Shown in pieces: positions 16,619 through 24,684 of a DNA stretch of 64,000 nt. Within the stretch, counting starts at the first letter, position 1. Each line of letters starts with the position of its first letter. A program made the position numbers and the translations under genes. The notes below the pieces were generated by a model. That model searched no databases, had not been told where the DNA came from, and saw only the letters and a program-made list of their open reading frames with translations. Source of the DNA: DASQPR01 sp963836775 (GTDB lineage: Bacteria; Actinomycetota; Actinomycetes; Mycobacteriales; Micromonosporaceae); NCBI GenBank assembly GCA_963836775.1, contig CAWIKR010000003.1, positions 372,001-436,000 on the forward strand. Direction: 5' to 3'.

Positions 16619-17826
16619 TGGACTTCGAATTCGATGCGAAGACACTGGAACTGATCGACCGGCTCAACGGGTTCATGGACGAGTACGTCTATCCGGCCGA
16701 GGCGGAGATGAACCAGCACGAGCCGTGGACCCGTCCAGCGGTGCTGGCACCGCTCAAGGCGAAGGCCCGCGAGCTGGGTCTGTGGAACCTGTTCCTGCCG
16801 CACCACCCGCTCGGTGCCGGGCTGTCCAACCTGCAGTACGCCCCGCTGGCCGAGATCAGTGGTCGCAGCCCGCTGCTGGCCCCGGAGGCGATGAACTGCG
16901 CCGCGCCGGACACCGGCAACATGGAGGTGCTGGCCATGTTCGGCACCCCGGAGCAGCAGGAGACGTGGCTGCGGCCGCTGCTGAACGGCGAGATCCGGTC
17001 GGCGTTCTGCATGACCGAGCCGGCGGTCGCCTCGTCCGACGCCACCAACATCGAGACCCGGATCGTCCGCGACGGCGACGACTACGTCATCGACGGGCGC
17101 AAGTGGTGGTCGTCCGGAGCGATGGACCCGAACTGCGCGATCTTCATCGTGATGGGCAAGACCGATCCGTCGGCGCCCCGGCACCAGCAGCAGAGCCAGA
17201 TCCTGGTGCCGCGGGACACGCCCGGGGTCGACGTGCATCGCGGCATGACGGTCTTCGGCTACGACGACGGCGGCCACGGTGGGCACGCCGAGGTCACGTT
17301 CACCGGGGTACGCGTACCGGCGACGAACTTGATCGCGGGCGAGGGCGACGGGTTCTCGATCGCGCAGGCGCGACTGGGGCCGGGCCGGATCCACCACTGC
17401 ATGCGGCTGATCGGTATGGCCGAACGCGCGCTCGAACTCATGTGCAAGCGCGCGCTGTCCCGCACCACGTTCGGCAAGCCGGTCGCCGAGCAGGGCGTCG
17501 TCGGAGAATGGATCGCCGGGGCACGCGTACGCATCGAGCAGGCCCGGCTGCTGGTGCTGAAGACGGCCTGGCTGATGGACACCGCCGGCAACAAGGGCGC
17601 GCACACCGAGATCCAGGCGATCAAGATCGCCGTACCGCAGATGGCCGAATGGGTCATCGACAAGGCCATCCAGGTGCACGGCGCGGGCGGCGTCAGCCAG
17701 GACTTCCCGCTCGCCTACATGTGGACCGGTGCCCGATCGCTGCGCCTGGCCGACGGGCCGGACGAGGTCCACATGGCCTCGCTGGCCAAGCGCGAACTCC
17801 GCAAATACACGACCTCTTCGAAGTAA
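16618..17826 (+). CDS. Acyl-CoA dehydrogenase, ACAD10/11- or LvaC-like
   Basis: The protein has 402 residues. It carries FCMTEPAVASSDATNI (flavin/substrate region), FGYDDGGHGGHAEV and the C-terminal HGAGGVSQDFPLAYMW plus ADGPDEVHMASLAKREL, features of the ACAD10/11 subgroup and distinct from the YEGT-type of the first dehydrogenase. The start shares one base with the kinase stop (TAATG). With the kinase it could turn a 4-phosphoacyl-CoA into the enoyl-CoA by phosphate elimination, as described for LvaC and ACAD11. Simple acyl-CoA oxidation is the alternative. Confidence 0.9.
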   Translation: MDFEFDAKTLELIDRLNGFMDEYVYPAEAEMNQHEPWTRPAVLAPLKAKARELGLWNLFLPHHPLGAGLSNLQYAPLAEISGRSPLLAPEAMNCAAPDTGNMEVLAMFGTPEQQETWLRPLLNGEIRSAFCMTEPAVASSDATNIETRIVRDGDDYVIDGRKWWSSGAMDPNCAIFIVMGKTDPSAPRHQQQSQILVPRDTPGVDVHRGMTVFGYDDGGHGGHAEVTFTGVRVPATNLIAGEGDGFSIAQARLGPGRIHHCMRLIGMAERALELMCKRALSRTTFGKPVAEQGVVGEWIAGARVRIEQARLLVLKTAWLMDTAGNKGAHTEIQAIKIAVPQMAEWVIDKAIQVHGAGGVSQDFPLAYMWTGARSLRLADGPDEVHMASLAKRELRKYTTSSK

Positions 17827-17836
17827 AGGACGCCCG

Positions 17837-19054
17837 ATGCCAGAAGCCGTCATCGTCGCCGCCGCCCGATCGCCGATCGGGCGGGCCGGCAAGGGATCGC
17901 TGGTCGATCTCCGGCCGGACGACCTCACCGCAACCATCATCAAAGCTGCTCTGGCCAAGGTGCCGGAGCTGGACCCGACCACCATCGACGACCTCATGCT
18001 CGGCTGCGGCCTGCCCGGCGGCGAGCAGGGCTTCAACATGGCCCGGGCGGTCGCGGTGCTGCTCGGCTATGACCAGCTGCCCGGCTGCACCATTACCCGC
18101 TACTGCTCGTCGTCACTGCAGACCACCCGGATGGCGATGCATGCGATCCGGGCCGGGGAGGGGCACGCCTTCATCTCGGCGGGGGTCGAGACCGTGTCCC
18201 GCTATGTCAAGGGCAACTCGGACTCGTGGCCGGACACCACCAACCCCGTCTTCGACCCCGCGAAGGAGCGCACCGCGGCTCGGGCCGCCAATGGTGCCGA
18301 CGAGTGGCACGACCCCCGGTCCGACGGTCTCGTGCCGGACGTCTACATGGCCATGGGCCAGACCGCGGAGAACCTCGCGCTGCTCAAGGGCGTGACCCGG
18401 CAGGACATGGACGAGTTCGGCGTACGCAGCCAGAACCTGGCCGAAAAGGCGATCGCGGACGGATTCTGGCAGCGCGAGATCACTCCGGTGACACTGCCGG
18501 ACGGCCGGGTGGTGTCGGCCGACGACGGACCGCGCGCGGGGGTGACCTTGGAAGGCGTCAGCGGCCTGAAGCCGGTATTCCGGCCGGACGGTCGAGTGAC
18601 GGCCGGCAACTGCTGCCCGCTCAACGACGGCGCCGCCGCCGTGATCGTCATGAGCGACACCCGGGCCCGGGACCTCGGCATCAAACCGCTGGCCCGGATC
18701 GTCTCGACCGCGGTCTCCGCACTCTCCCCGGAGATCATGGGTCTCGGACCAGTCGAGGCGTCCAAGCGCGCGCTGGCCCTGGCCGGCATGACCATGACCG
18801 ACATCGACCTGGTCGAGATCAACGAGGCGTTTGCCGCCCAGGTGATCCCGTCCTACCGCGACCTCGACATTCAGTTGGAGAAGCTGAACGTCAACGGCGG
18901 CGCGATCGCGGTCGGTCACCCGTTCGGCATGACCGGCGCACGCATCACCACCACGCTGCTGAACTCGCTGGAATTCCACGACAAGCAGCTCGGCCTGGAG
19001 ACCATGTGCGTAGGCGGCGGCCAGGGCATGGCCATGGTTTTAGAGCGGCTTTGA
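17837..19054 (+). CDS. Acetyl-CoA C-acyltransferase (thiolase)
   Basis: The protein has 405 residues with all three thiolase active-site motifs: nucleophile C90 in TRYCSSSLQTTRMA, H361 in GHPFGMTGAR and C391 in ETMCVGGGQGMA. It cleaves 3-oxoacyl-CoA to acetyl-CoA and a shortened acyl-CoA. AAAGGA precedes the ATG by six bases, ten bases after the dehydrogenase stop. It is the last gene of the cluster. A palindromic repeat unit starts two bases after its stop codon and probably ends transcription. Confidence 0.93.
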   Translation: MPEAVIVAAARSPIGRAGKGSLVDLRPDDLTATIIKAALAKVPELDPTTIDDLMLGCGLPGGEQGFNMARAVAVLLGYDQLPGCTITRYCSSSLQTTRMAMHAIRAGEGHAFISAGVETVSRYVKGNSDSWPDTTNPVFDPAKERTAARAANGADEWHDPRSDGLVPDVYMAMGQTAENLALLKGVTRQDMDEFGVRSQNLAEKAIADGFWQREITPVTLPDGRVVSADDGPRAGVTLEGVSGLKPVFRPDGRVTAGNCCPLNDGAAAVIVMSDTRARDLGIKPLARIVSTAVSALSPEIMGLGPVEASKRALALAGMTMTDIDLVEINEAFAAQVIPSYRDLDIQLEKLNVNGGAIAVGHPFGMTGARITTTLLNSLEFHDKQLGLETMCVGGGQGMAMVLERL

Positions 19055-19055
19055 T

Positions 19056-19160
19056 TTGGAATCGGCTCCGCCTCCGCTGGCGGCGTTGCGGAAAGTCTTG
19101 AGTGCACTCGCACACGGCGACTTCCCGCGCGTTGCCAGCGAAGCCGGATCCGGTCCCAAA
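19056..19160. repeat. Dispersed 105-bp palindromic element (relative of the 29-kb array)
   Basis: The element begins TTGGAATCGG and ends CCGGTCCCAAA, which are imperfect inverted ends. Internal arms CGCTGGC/GCCAGCG and GCGGAAAGTC/GACTTCCCGC (one G-T wobble) allow a long hairpin. It shares GGAATC, CGCTGGCGGCGTT, TTGCCAGCGAA and GGTCCCAAA in order with the tandem units at 29013-29480. Placed directly after the thiolase stop, it may act as a terminator. Confidence 0.75.
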
Positions 19161-19260
19161 TCGGGGTGTCGTTAGAGAGTCGCGAGGTCCGCGCTGGTGG
19201 CGCTTCGTGGGGCGGGTGCGGGCCCCGCGGATGTGCCGGTTGTGGCCACCTGGGTACCTA

Positions 19261-19316
19261 CTGGATCTTGCGAAGTTGGCGTCGCCATATAGGCATGCCA
19301 ACTTCGCAAGATCCAG
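19261..19316. repeat. Dispersed palindromic repeat, copy 2
   Basis: The arms 19261-19280 and 19297-19316 are perfectly complementary over 20 bases with a 16-base loop. It is the second copy of the 9229-9276 element and is also followed by AGGTCGG. It lies in the gap between the thiolase and the convergent VOC gene, where it would work as a bidirectional terminator. Confidence 0.8.
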
Positions 19317-19337
19317 AGGTCGGTGGGGGGCTGACAA

Positions 19338-20099
19338 CTACATCTGGAAGTCCGGGTTGCTCTGGAGAATTGCGAACGGCGCGCCCTGCGGGTCGATCAG
19401 CATGGCGATCCGGCCCGGCGGGGTGTCGTCCCGCATCAACTCGGTCGCGCCCAGATCGATTGCCTGATCCGCGATCGCGTCGGTGTCGGTGACCTCGAAG
19501 TAGACGCCCCAGCTGGGCGGGACGCTGGGATTGGCCATCGCGCCCGCGACGTCTTTGCCGGCCACGTGGAAGACCGTGTAGGTGGCGTTGTCGCCGAGGT
19601 CGTAGTCGTTCATAGCGACCGGGAAGATCTTCGGGTAGAAGGTCTTCGCGGCGCCGACATCGGTGGTCGACAGCTCGGCCCAGGTAAAAGTCCCGTGCTC
19701 GTGGATGATCTCGGCTCCGGTATGCGCCATCGGCTGCCAGACCGTGAAGGCGGCGCCCGACGGATCGGCCAGCACCGCCATCCGCCCGCTGCCCATCACG
19801 TCCATCGGGGGAGCGAGGACCTTGGCGCCGGCGGCCTCGGCCTTGCTCACCGTCTCGTCGGCGTTGTCGACGTCGAACACGACCGCCCACGATGACCCGC
19901 GGCTCGGATCCTGCGCCGGACCGACGCCGCAGACCATCTTGCCGCCGATCCGGGCGAAGTTATAGCCGCCGGCCTCCGGTCCGAGATCCTCGAACTCCCA
20001 GTTGAAGAGCTGTCCATAGAAGTTCTTCGAGGACTGCAGATCGGTGCTGGCGAGATCCAGCCACATCGGCATGCCCGGCGAGAAGGTTGGTTCGGTCAT
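19338..20099 (-). CDS. Two-domain VOC (glyoxalase/bleomycin-resistance) protein, Cfp30B-like
   Basis: The protein has 253 residues with two repeated VOC domains (about 8-122 and 135-250). Each ends in a DP-G-A motif (LADPSGAAFTVWQ and LIDPQGAPFAIL). The layout and length resemble the mycobacterial Cfp30B/Rv0577 family, linked to methylglyoxal detoxification. Metal ligands are not obvious, so catalysis is uncertain. The ATG at 20099 opens a clear domain start. It is convergent with the thiolase gene. Confidence 0.85.
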   Translation of the reverse strand: MTEPTFSPGMPMWLDLASTDLQSSKNFYGQLFNWEFEDLGPEAGGYNFARIGGKMVCGVGPAQDPSRGSSWAVVFDVDNADETVSKAEAAGAKVLAPPMDVMGSGRMAVLADPSGAAFTVWQPMAHTGAEIIHEHGTFTWAELSTTDVGAAKTFYPKIFPVAMNDYDLGDNATYTVFHVAGKDVAGAMANPSVPPSWGVYFEVTDTDAIADQAIDLGATELMRDDTPPGRIAMLIDPQGAPFAILQSNPDFQM

Positions 20100-20166
20100 A
20101 CCGCCATCCTCACCGCTGGCTGTGAAGTTGTCGCGGCGTTCGAGGCAATGCGGTCACCCGGACGGA

Positions 20167-21429
20167 TTACTCCCCGGCCTCCTGCCGGCGCAGCTCGTCC
20201 TGCAGGCCGGCCCACGGGTTGAAGTCGACTTCCAGTGGCTCCTGCGGCGGGCGTTGATCTTCCGGAACATGTCTCAGGTTCAGCCGGATGCGTGTCCACG
20301 TGCTGCTCCGGCCGCGCATCGAGTCAACCAGGATGTCCGCGTCGTCGAGCAGCGGCCACACCTCTGGATAGCGCTGCCGCCAGTGGTCCAACGCCACCAT
20401 GGCGTCGTCCTTGAATTCGGAGCGCGCGATCTCGATCAGGGGCATCGTCGACTGGCGTCGCCCGCCCTTGGGCGGCGCCTTGCTGACTGAGAACGGAGAC
20501 TCGTTGTCGGCGATCTTCTCGGCCAACTGCTCGCCCAGCTCGAGCAGGCCGCTCAGATCGCCGGGTGAGTCGTCGATGCCGGCGGCGACATCGCCGAGCC
20601 GCGCGAACCGGGGCGGCATCGACGCCACGGTGAAGTCATCGGGGTCGCAGTCGGGGACCTCATCCCAGGTCAGCGGTGCCGAAACGCGAGCGTTCGGAGT
20701 CGGGCGGACACTGTAGGCGCACGTGGTGGTGCGGTCCTTGGCGTTCTGGTTGTAGTCGATGAAGACTCCGTGCCGTTCTTCCTTCCACCATCGGCTGGTG
20801 GCGAGGTCGGGTGCGCGCAGCTCAACCTCGCGGGCGATCGCCAACCCGGCCTTTCGCACCTGGGCGAAGGTCCAGTCGGGGCGGACTCGGCAGTAGATGT
20901 GCATGCCCCGCGAACCGGAGGTCTTCGGCCATCCGACCAGCCCATAGTCGGTGAGGACATCGCGCACCACGAGCGCGACGCTGCGCACGTCGGCCCAGGC
21001 CACACCGGGAATCGGATCCAGATCGATGCGCAGCTCGTCCGGGTGCGCCAGGTCGTCGGCGCGGACCGCATGCGGATGCAGGTCGACACAGCCCAGGTTG
21101 ACGACCCAGGCCAGTTGCGCCGGGTCGGTCAGGACGATCTCATGAGCGCTGCGACCCGACGGGTATTTCAGCTCGACCGTCTCGATCCAATCTGGACGGG
21201 AATCGGGTGCGCGCTTCTGATAGAACGCCTGGTGATCGATGCCGTTGACATAGCGCTTCAGCGCCATCGGCCGCCCACCGGCGGCGCGCAGCACCCCCTC
21301 GGCGACGGCCTGGTAGTAGTTGACCAGGTCAAGCTTGGTCAGGCCGAGGTCGGGAAAGTAAACCTTGGCTGGATTGGTGATCGTCACCTGATGCCCGGCG
21401 ATCTCCAGCGTCGTTTTTGCGCCCGCCAT
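20167..21429 (-). CDS. Stand-alone LigD-type polymerase (primase-polymerase), PolD-like
   Basis: The protein has 420 residues of the LigD polymerase-domain (archaeo-eukaryotic primase) family. The metal motif is RIDLDP with D136 and D138, SGSRGMHIY (171-179) carries the catalytic histidine, and VFIDYNQNAKDRT supplies the third acidic residue. There is no ligase or nuclease domain and no ku gene nearby, so it matches mycobacterial PolD1/PolD2 and not full LigD. About 110 residues follow the polymerase core and are mostly helical and charged. It probably fills gaps or adds ribonucleotides in repair. ATG 21429 is chosen because the family start MAGAKTTLEIAGH begins there. Confidence 0.9.
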   Translation of the reverse strand: MAGAKTTLEIAGHQVTITNPAKVYFPDLGLTKLDLVNYYQAVAEGVLRAAGGRPMALKRYVNGIDHQAFYQKRAPDSRPDWIETVELKYPSGRSAHEIVLTDPAQLAWVVNLGCVDLHPHAVRADDLAHPDELRIDLDPIPGVAWADVRSVALVVRDVLTDYGLVGWPKTSGSRGMHIYCRVRPDWTFAQVRKAGLAIAREVELRAPDLATSRWWKEERHGVFIDYNQNAKDRTTTCAYSVRPTPNARVSAPLTWDEVPDCDPDDFTVASMPPRFARLGDVAAGIDDSPGDLSGLLELGEQLAEKIADNESPFSVSKAPPKGGRRQSTMPLIEIARSEFKDDAMVALDHWRQRYPEVWPLLDDADILVDSMRGRSSTWTRIRLNLRHVPEDQRPPQEPLEVDFNPWAGLQDELRRQEAGE

Positions 21430-21671
21430 GGCCGCACCATACGTCAGGCCTCCGACACCGCGTCGGCAACTTTCGTCGATCACTGAATTAACCGAACCGC
21501 TTACCGAAAGTTGTGCGGACGGCCGGTAGGCCTGTCCGCGTCGGCGTTGTCCCTCGTCAAATGGGTTGACGATCATAGACTCCGCAGCTCGAGCGCTGCC
21601 GACCGGATGCAGCGCGATGGGTCCGCGGCCAGTCTGGCCGTGGCGCGAACGGCTGCGACCGGAGGTGCCGG

Positions 21672-22241
21672 ATGGGCCGAGTGGTCCTTGTGCTGCTGGT
21701 CCTCGTTGTCGGCACATCGTCGTGCGCGTCGACGTCGCCGGGCGGCTCGGTGGTGACGGCTCAGCCGAAGCTCGCCGACCTCGCCCACATCCTGCCCGCC
21801 GATCTCGATCCCACCGCCGACTGCGCGGCCTCGAAGGATCCCACTCCGAAGGGCGTCGTCGGTCTCGCTGACCAGCTCAACTGCATCGAGGGCAAGGGTT
21901 CGCAGATCGCCGGCGGCTACGTGGACGTCTACCTGTTCGAGACCCCGGCGGCATTGCAGGACAGCTTCACCGCGATCAACGTGACCTACAACTTCTTCCC
22001 GTCGTCGGCGGGCAAGACCTGCCCGCCCAAGGGTTCCGGCGCCGAGGGCAGGTTGTCCTGGGAGAACGGCGACGGCCACGGAACCGTCGAGTGTTATGGC
22101 ACGTCCGACGGCGGTCACGTCTACATCTGGACCAATGAGCCGGCTCAAGCGTTGTTCTTCGCGAAGGTCGGGAAGGCGATTTCGTTCGGAAAGCTACACC
22201 TTTGGTGGACGCGAACGGGGTGCTGTTCGGCGACCATGTGA
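21672..22241 (+). CDS. Probable secreted lipoprotein, apparently frameshifted near its 3' end
   Basis: The open frame encodes 189 residues: a hydrophobic signal peptide, then C18 in VGTSSCAS as a weak lipobox. The mature part contains several cysteines and no domain I recognise. GGAGGT lies before the ATG. After about 22190 the frame loses coding character. Another frame continues with good GC third positions (ATPLVDANGVLFGDHVK and onward) to a stop at 22325-22327, only 13 bases before the phosphatase gene. A single-base indel near 22185-22193 is therefore likely, and the true product would be about 218 residues. Role unknown. Confidence 0.6.
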   Translation: MGRVVLVLLVLVVGTSSCASTSPGGSVVTAQPKLADLAHILPADLDPTADCAASKDPTPKGVVGLADQLNCIEGKGSQIAGGYVDVYLFETPAALQDSFTAINVTYNFFPSSAGKTCPPKGSGAEGRLSWENGDGHGTVECYGTSDGGHVYIWTNEPAQALFFAKVGKAISFGKLHLWWTRTGCCSATM

Positions 22242-22340
22242 AGGTCGTCGATCGCGCGGGGCCGATCGCCGGCCAATGCTGCGGAAATGTCGCTGAGCTC
22301 ACCGTGGCAGCCATCTGCACACGCTGATCGAGGAGTCGGA

Positions 22341-23372
22341 ATGGCTGCTGGTCCCGTCTGGCGGGTGTTCGGCGCGTCCAGCACCGGTGCGGTGCACGAA
22401 ACCTCGGGCAAGCCTTACGAGGATGCGCTGCGGGTGCGGCCGAGCGACGCCGACGCCGTCGACCAGCCGATGGTCGCAGTCGCCGTCGCGGACGGCCACG
22501 GGCACGCGCGGCACTTCCGCAGCGCCCGCGGCGCCGAACTCGCGGTCGACCTGGCCACCACCCTGGGCGGCCAGCTCGCCAGCGAGGTCCGGGGGCTCGA
22601 TGACATCGAACGAGTCGAGAAGTCGCTGCGTGCCCGGATCGGCCAGGACCTGATCGCGGCCTGGCGCAGCGCCGTCGCCCGGGACATCACGGCCCGCCCG
22701 ATCAGCGAGGACGAGCGGTCCGCGGGCGGCTTGCGCGCCGACGCGACGGTCGACGAGATTGTGTACGCCTACGGGGCGACTCTGATCGTCGCGGTCGCCA
22801 CCACCGGGTGGTTGATGTCGGCGCAAATCGGCGATGGCGACCTGTTCGCGATCGGTGCCTCGGGCGCGGTCCAACGCCTGGTCCAGGTCGATCCGCGGCT
22901 CGATGGTGCCCGGACCACCAGCCTCTGCCAGCCCGATGCCTACGCGTCCATGCGGTTCGGCGTGCTGCCCCTGGCCCCGGGCTCCGCCGGTGCGGTGGTC
23001 CTGGCCACCGACGGCTACGGCAACGCCCAGGCCCGGCGCGACTGGCCGGTCCTCTTCGGCGAGGACGTGGCCGCGCTCGCCGCCGTCGGGGGCTCCGAGT
23101 GGATCGCTGACAACCTGCCGCGGTGGGTCGAGCAGTGCGCGTCCTTCAAGGGCAGCGGCGATGACGCCACGATGGCGGTGATGGTGATCAGCGGCACCGA
23201 CTGGTCACCGAGCAGCGAGGCGCATCCTCGGGAGTCGATGCCGGACCCGTCGCGGCAGTTCCGGCCGCGCCTGTCCGACCTGCGCCGAAGTCTCGGCTCG
23301 GCGTGGGGTGGCGGTCTGCTCGGTGCGGCGTTCGCGGTGCTCGCCGTGCTGGTCTACGCGCTGCTGAAGTAG
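22341..23372 (+). CDS. PP2C-family Ser/Thr phosphatase domain protein with C-terminal membrane anchor
   Basis: The protein has 343 residues. VAVADGHGHARHFRSARGAE (about 46-65) is the metal-binding PP2C motif, followed by a GDLFAIGASG strand and a second acidic metal site VLATDGYGNA. The C-terminus (about 320-341) is a single hydrophobic segment, so the phosphatase faces the cytoplasm from the membrane. GAGGAG precedes ATG 22341. It follows the lipoprotein closely, suggesting co-expression. No serine/threonine kinase gene is adjacent, so its partner is unknown. Confidence 0.85.
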   Translation: MAAGPVWRVFGASSTGAVHETSGKPYEDALRVRPSDADAVDQPMVAVAVADGHGHARHFRSARGAELAVDLATTLGGQLASEVRGLDDIERVEKSLRARIGQDLIAAWRSAVARDITARPISEDERSAGGLRADATVDEIVYAYGATLIVAVATTGWLMSAQIGDGDLFAIGASGAVQRLVQVDPRLDGARTTSLCQPDAYASMRFGVLPLAPGSAGAVVLATDGYGNAQARRDWPVLFGEDVAALAAVGGSEWIADNLPRWVEQCASFKGSGDDATMAVMVISGTDWSPSSEAHPRESMPDPSRQFRPRLSDLRRSLGSAWGGGLLGAAFAVLAVLVYALLK

Positions 23373-23447
23373 CCGGCCGGCCGGTCGTGGGCAGCGGTGG
23401 CGGACGGTGGCGGCGGCCGATGTGGCGGCCCAACTGCGATCTCCTCC

Positions 23448-23485
23448 GCCGGCGGGCCCGCTGCGGAGGATGCGGGCCCGCCGGC
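23448..23485. terminator. Strong hairpin between convergent genes
   Basis: GCCGGCGGGCCCGC (23448-23461) is perfectly complementary to 23472-23485 with a 10-base loop. CTCCTCC and GGAGGAG outside it lengthen the stem after a short bulge. It separates the phosphatase and VOC genes. Confidence 0.6.
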
Positions 23486-23499
23486 AACTGGAGGAGTGT

Positions 23500-23859
23500 C
23501 TACCAGGACGCCGTCACGCAGAACGGGTGTCCCTCGGGGTCGATCAGCACCACCCAGGTGTCGCCACCGGGCTGATGGTCGGGCTTGGCGGCGCCCACGT
23601 CCAGGAATTTCGCCACACCGGTCGCGAGATCTTCGACCCGGAAGTCGATGTGCGCCTGTGACCCGGCATCGGGCCAACTGGGTGCACGGTAGTCGGCGAC
23701 CTTCTGGAACGCGATGTTGACCGCACCGCGTCGGCCGATGAACGAATAGGTCTCGTCTTCGAAGAGAAGCTCGCTATCGATCACTTGCAGATAGAACTTG
23801 GCCAGCGCTTTCGGATCGGCGCAGTCGATCGTGACGCACGCGATTTCCGCCAGTGACAT
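23500..23859 (-). CDS. Small VOC (Glyoxalase_6-type) protein
   Basis: The protein has 119 residues with a single VOC domain. It starts MSLAEIACVTIDCADPKALAKFY and ends LIDPEGHPFCV, the usual Glyoxalase_6 pattern. H in the AHIDFRVED strand is a conserved family position. ATG 23859 gives the canonical start; TTG 23889 would add ten residues. Such proteins are common in actinobacteria and their substrates are mostly unknown. Confidence 0.82.
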   Translation of the reverse strand: MSLAEIACVTIDCADPKALAKFYLQVIDSELLFEDETYSFIGRRGAVNIAFQKVADYRAPSWPDAGSQAHIDFRVEDLATGVAKFLDVGAAKPDHQPGGDTWVVLIDPEGHPFCVTASW

Positions 23860-23997
23860 GCCGCCGATCGTGTCAGCGGGGTCTGACAATCTTGGACTGC
23901 ATGACGTCGCGATCGGCTTATGGACTCATTGCGGCTTGATAACGGTGATCGCCTTCGATGTCACGCCGGACCCGCGGCCGGGCACCGAAATCTGCCG

Positions 23998-24684
23998 TCA
24001 GACCGCGACTCCAAGCTCGGCGAACCGGCGCTGCCCGTCAGCGGTGACTCGCACCGCGCGCTGGCTTCCGATCCGCTCGATCCAGCCGGCGTCGAAGAAG
24101 TGGGCGCACATGGCAGCTCCGGCCGACCCGGCGAGGTGCGGCCGGCGCTCGGTCCAGTCCAGGCAGTCGCGCAGCATCGGCCGCTGGGCGCGTTGCAACG
24201 CCGGCACGTCAGCGCCGAGGTCGGCGAGCCAGGTCAGACCGCTGCGGGTCAGTGCCGGGCCGCCGTCACGGTCGACCAGGCCGGAGCCGACCAGCGCGTC
24301 AGCGAGTTGCACACCGAGCCGGCCGGCGACGTGGTCGTAGCAGGTCCGGGCGCGCGCCATCGCGGTGTAGGCGGTGTTGTCCCGGAGCGTCGTCGCGGAA
24401 CGAGCCGGTGCGGCCAGTGCCTGCATCTCCTCGACCAGGTGCGCCGCGCGGTGCCCGGATAGGCGTACGTAGCGCCACCGGCCCTGCCGCTCCTCAGCGA
24501 GCAGACCTCCGGCCACTAGCTGCGTCAAGTGGTCACTGGCCGTCGACGGCGCGACTCCGGCGATCCGGGCGAGCTCACTGGCGGTTCGTGCGCGTCCATC
24601 GAGAAGCGTGATCAGGAACGACGCCCGGGTGCTGTCGGCGAACAGCGCGGCAAAGTGGGCCAGCTCCGGACCGCCGGTGGTCAC
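23998..24684 (-). CDS. ArsR-type winged-helix regulator
   Basis: The protein has 228 residues. The N-terminal winged helix (about 10-75) shows ASELARIAGVAPSTASDHLTQL and the wing AEERQGRWRYVRL, followed by a long C-terminal domain of unknown fold. This is the layout of the larger ArsR-like regulators of actinobacteria. GTG 24684 overlaps the EamA stop by four bases (GTGA), so both are read from one message. It may control the exporter gene; the ligand is unknown. Confidence 0.85.
   Translation of the reverse strand: MTTGGPELAHFAALFADSTRASFLITLLDGRARTASELARIAGVAPSTASDHLTQLVAGGLLAEERQGRWRYVRLSGHRAAHLVEEMQALAAPARSATTLRDNTAYTAMARARTCYDHVAGRLGVQLADALVGSGLVDRDGGPALTRSGLTWLADLGADVPALQRAQRPMLRDCLDWTERRPHLAGSAGAAMCAHFFDAGWIERIGSQRAVRVTADGQRRFAELGVAV

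Noticed and set aside
20167..21429. Complete NHEJ LigD
   Set aside because: There is no ligase or phosphoesterase domain and no ku gene within the window.
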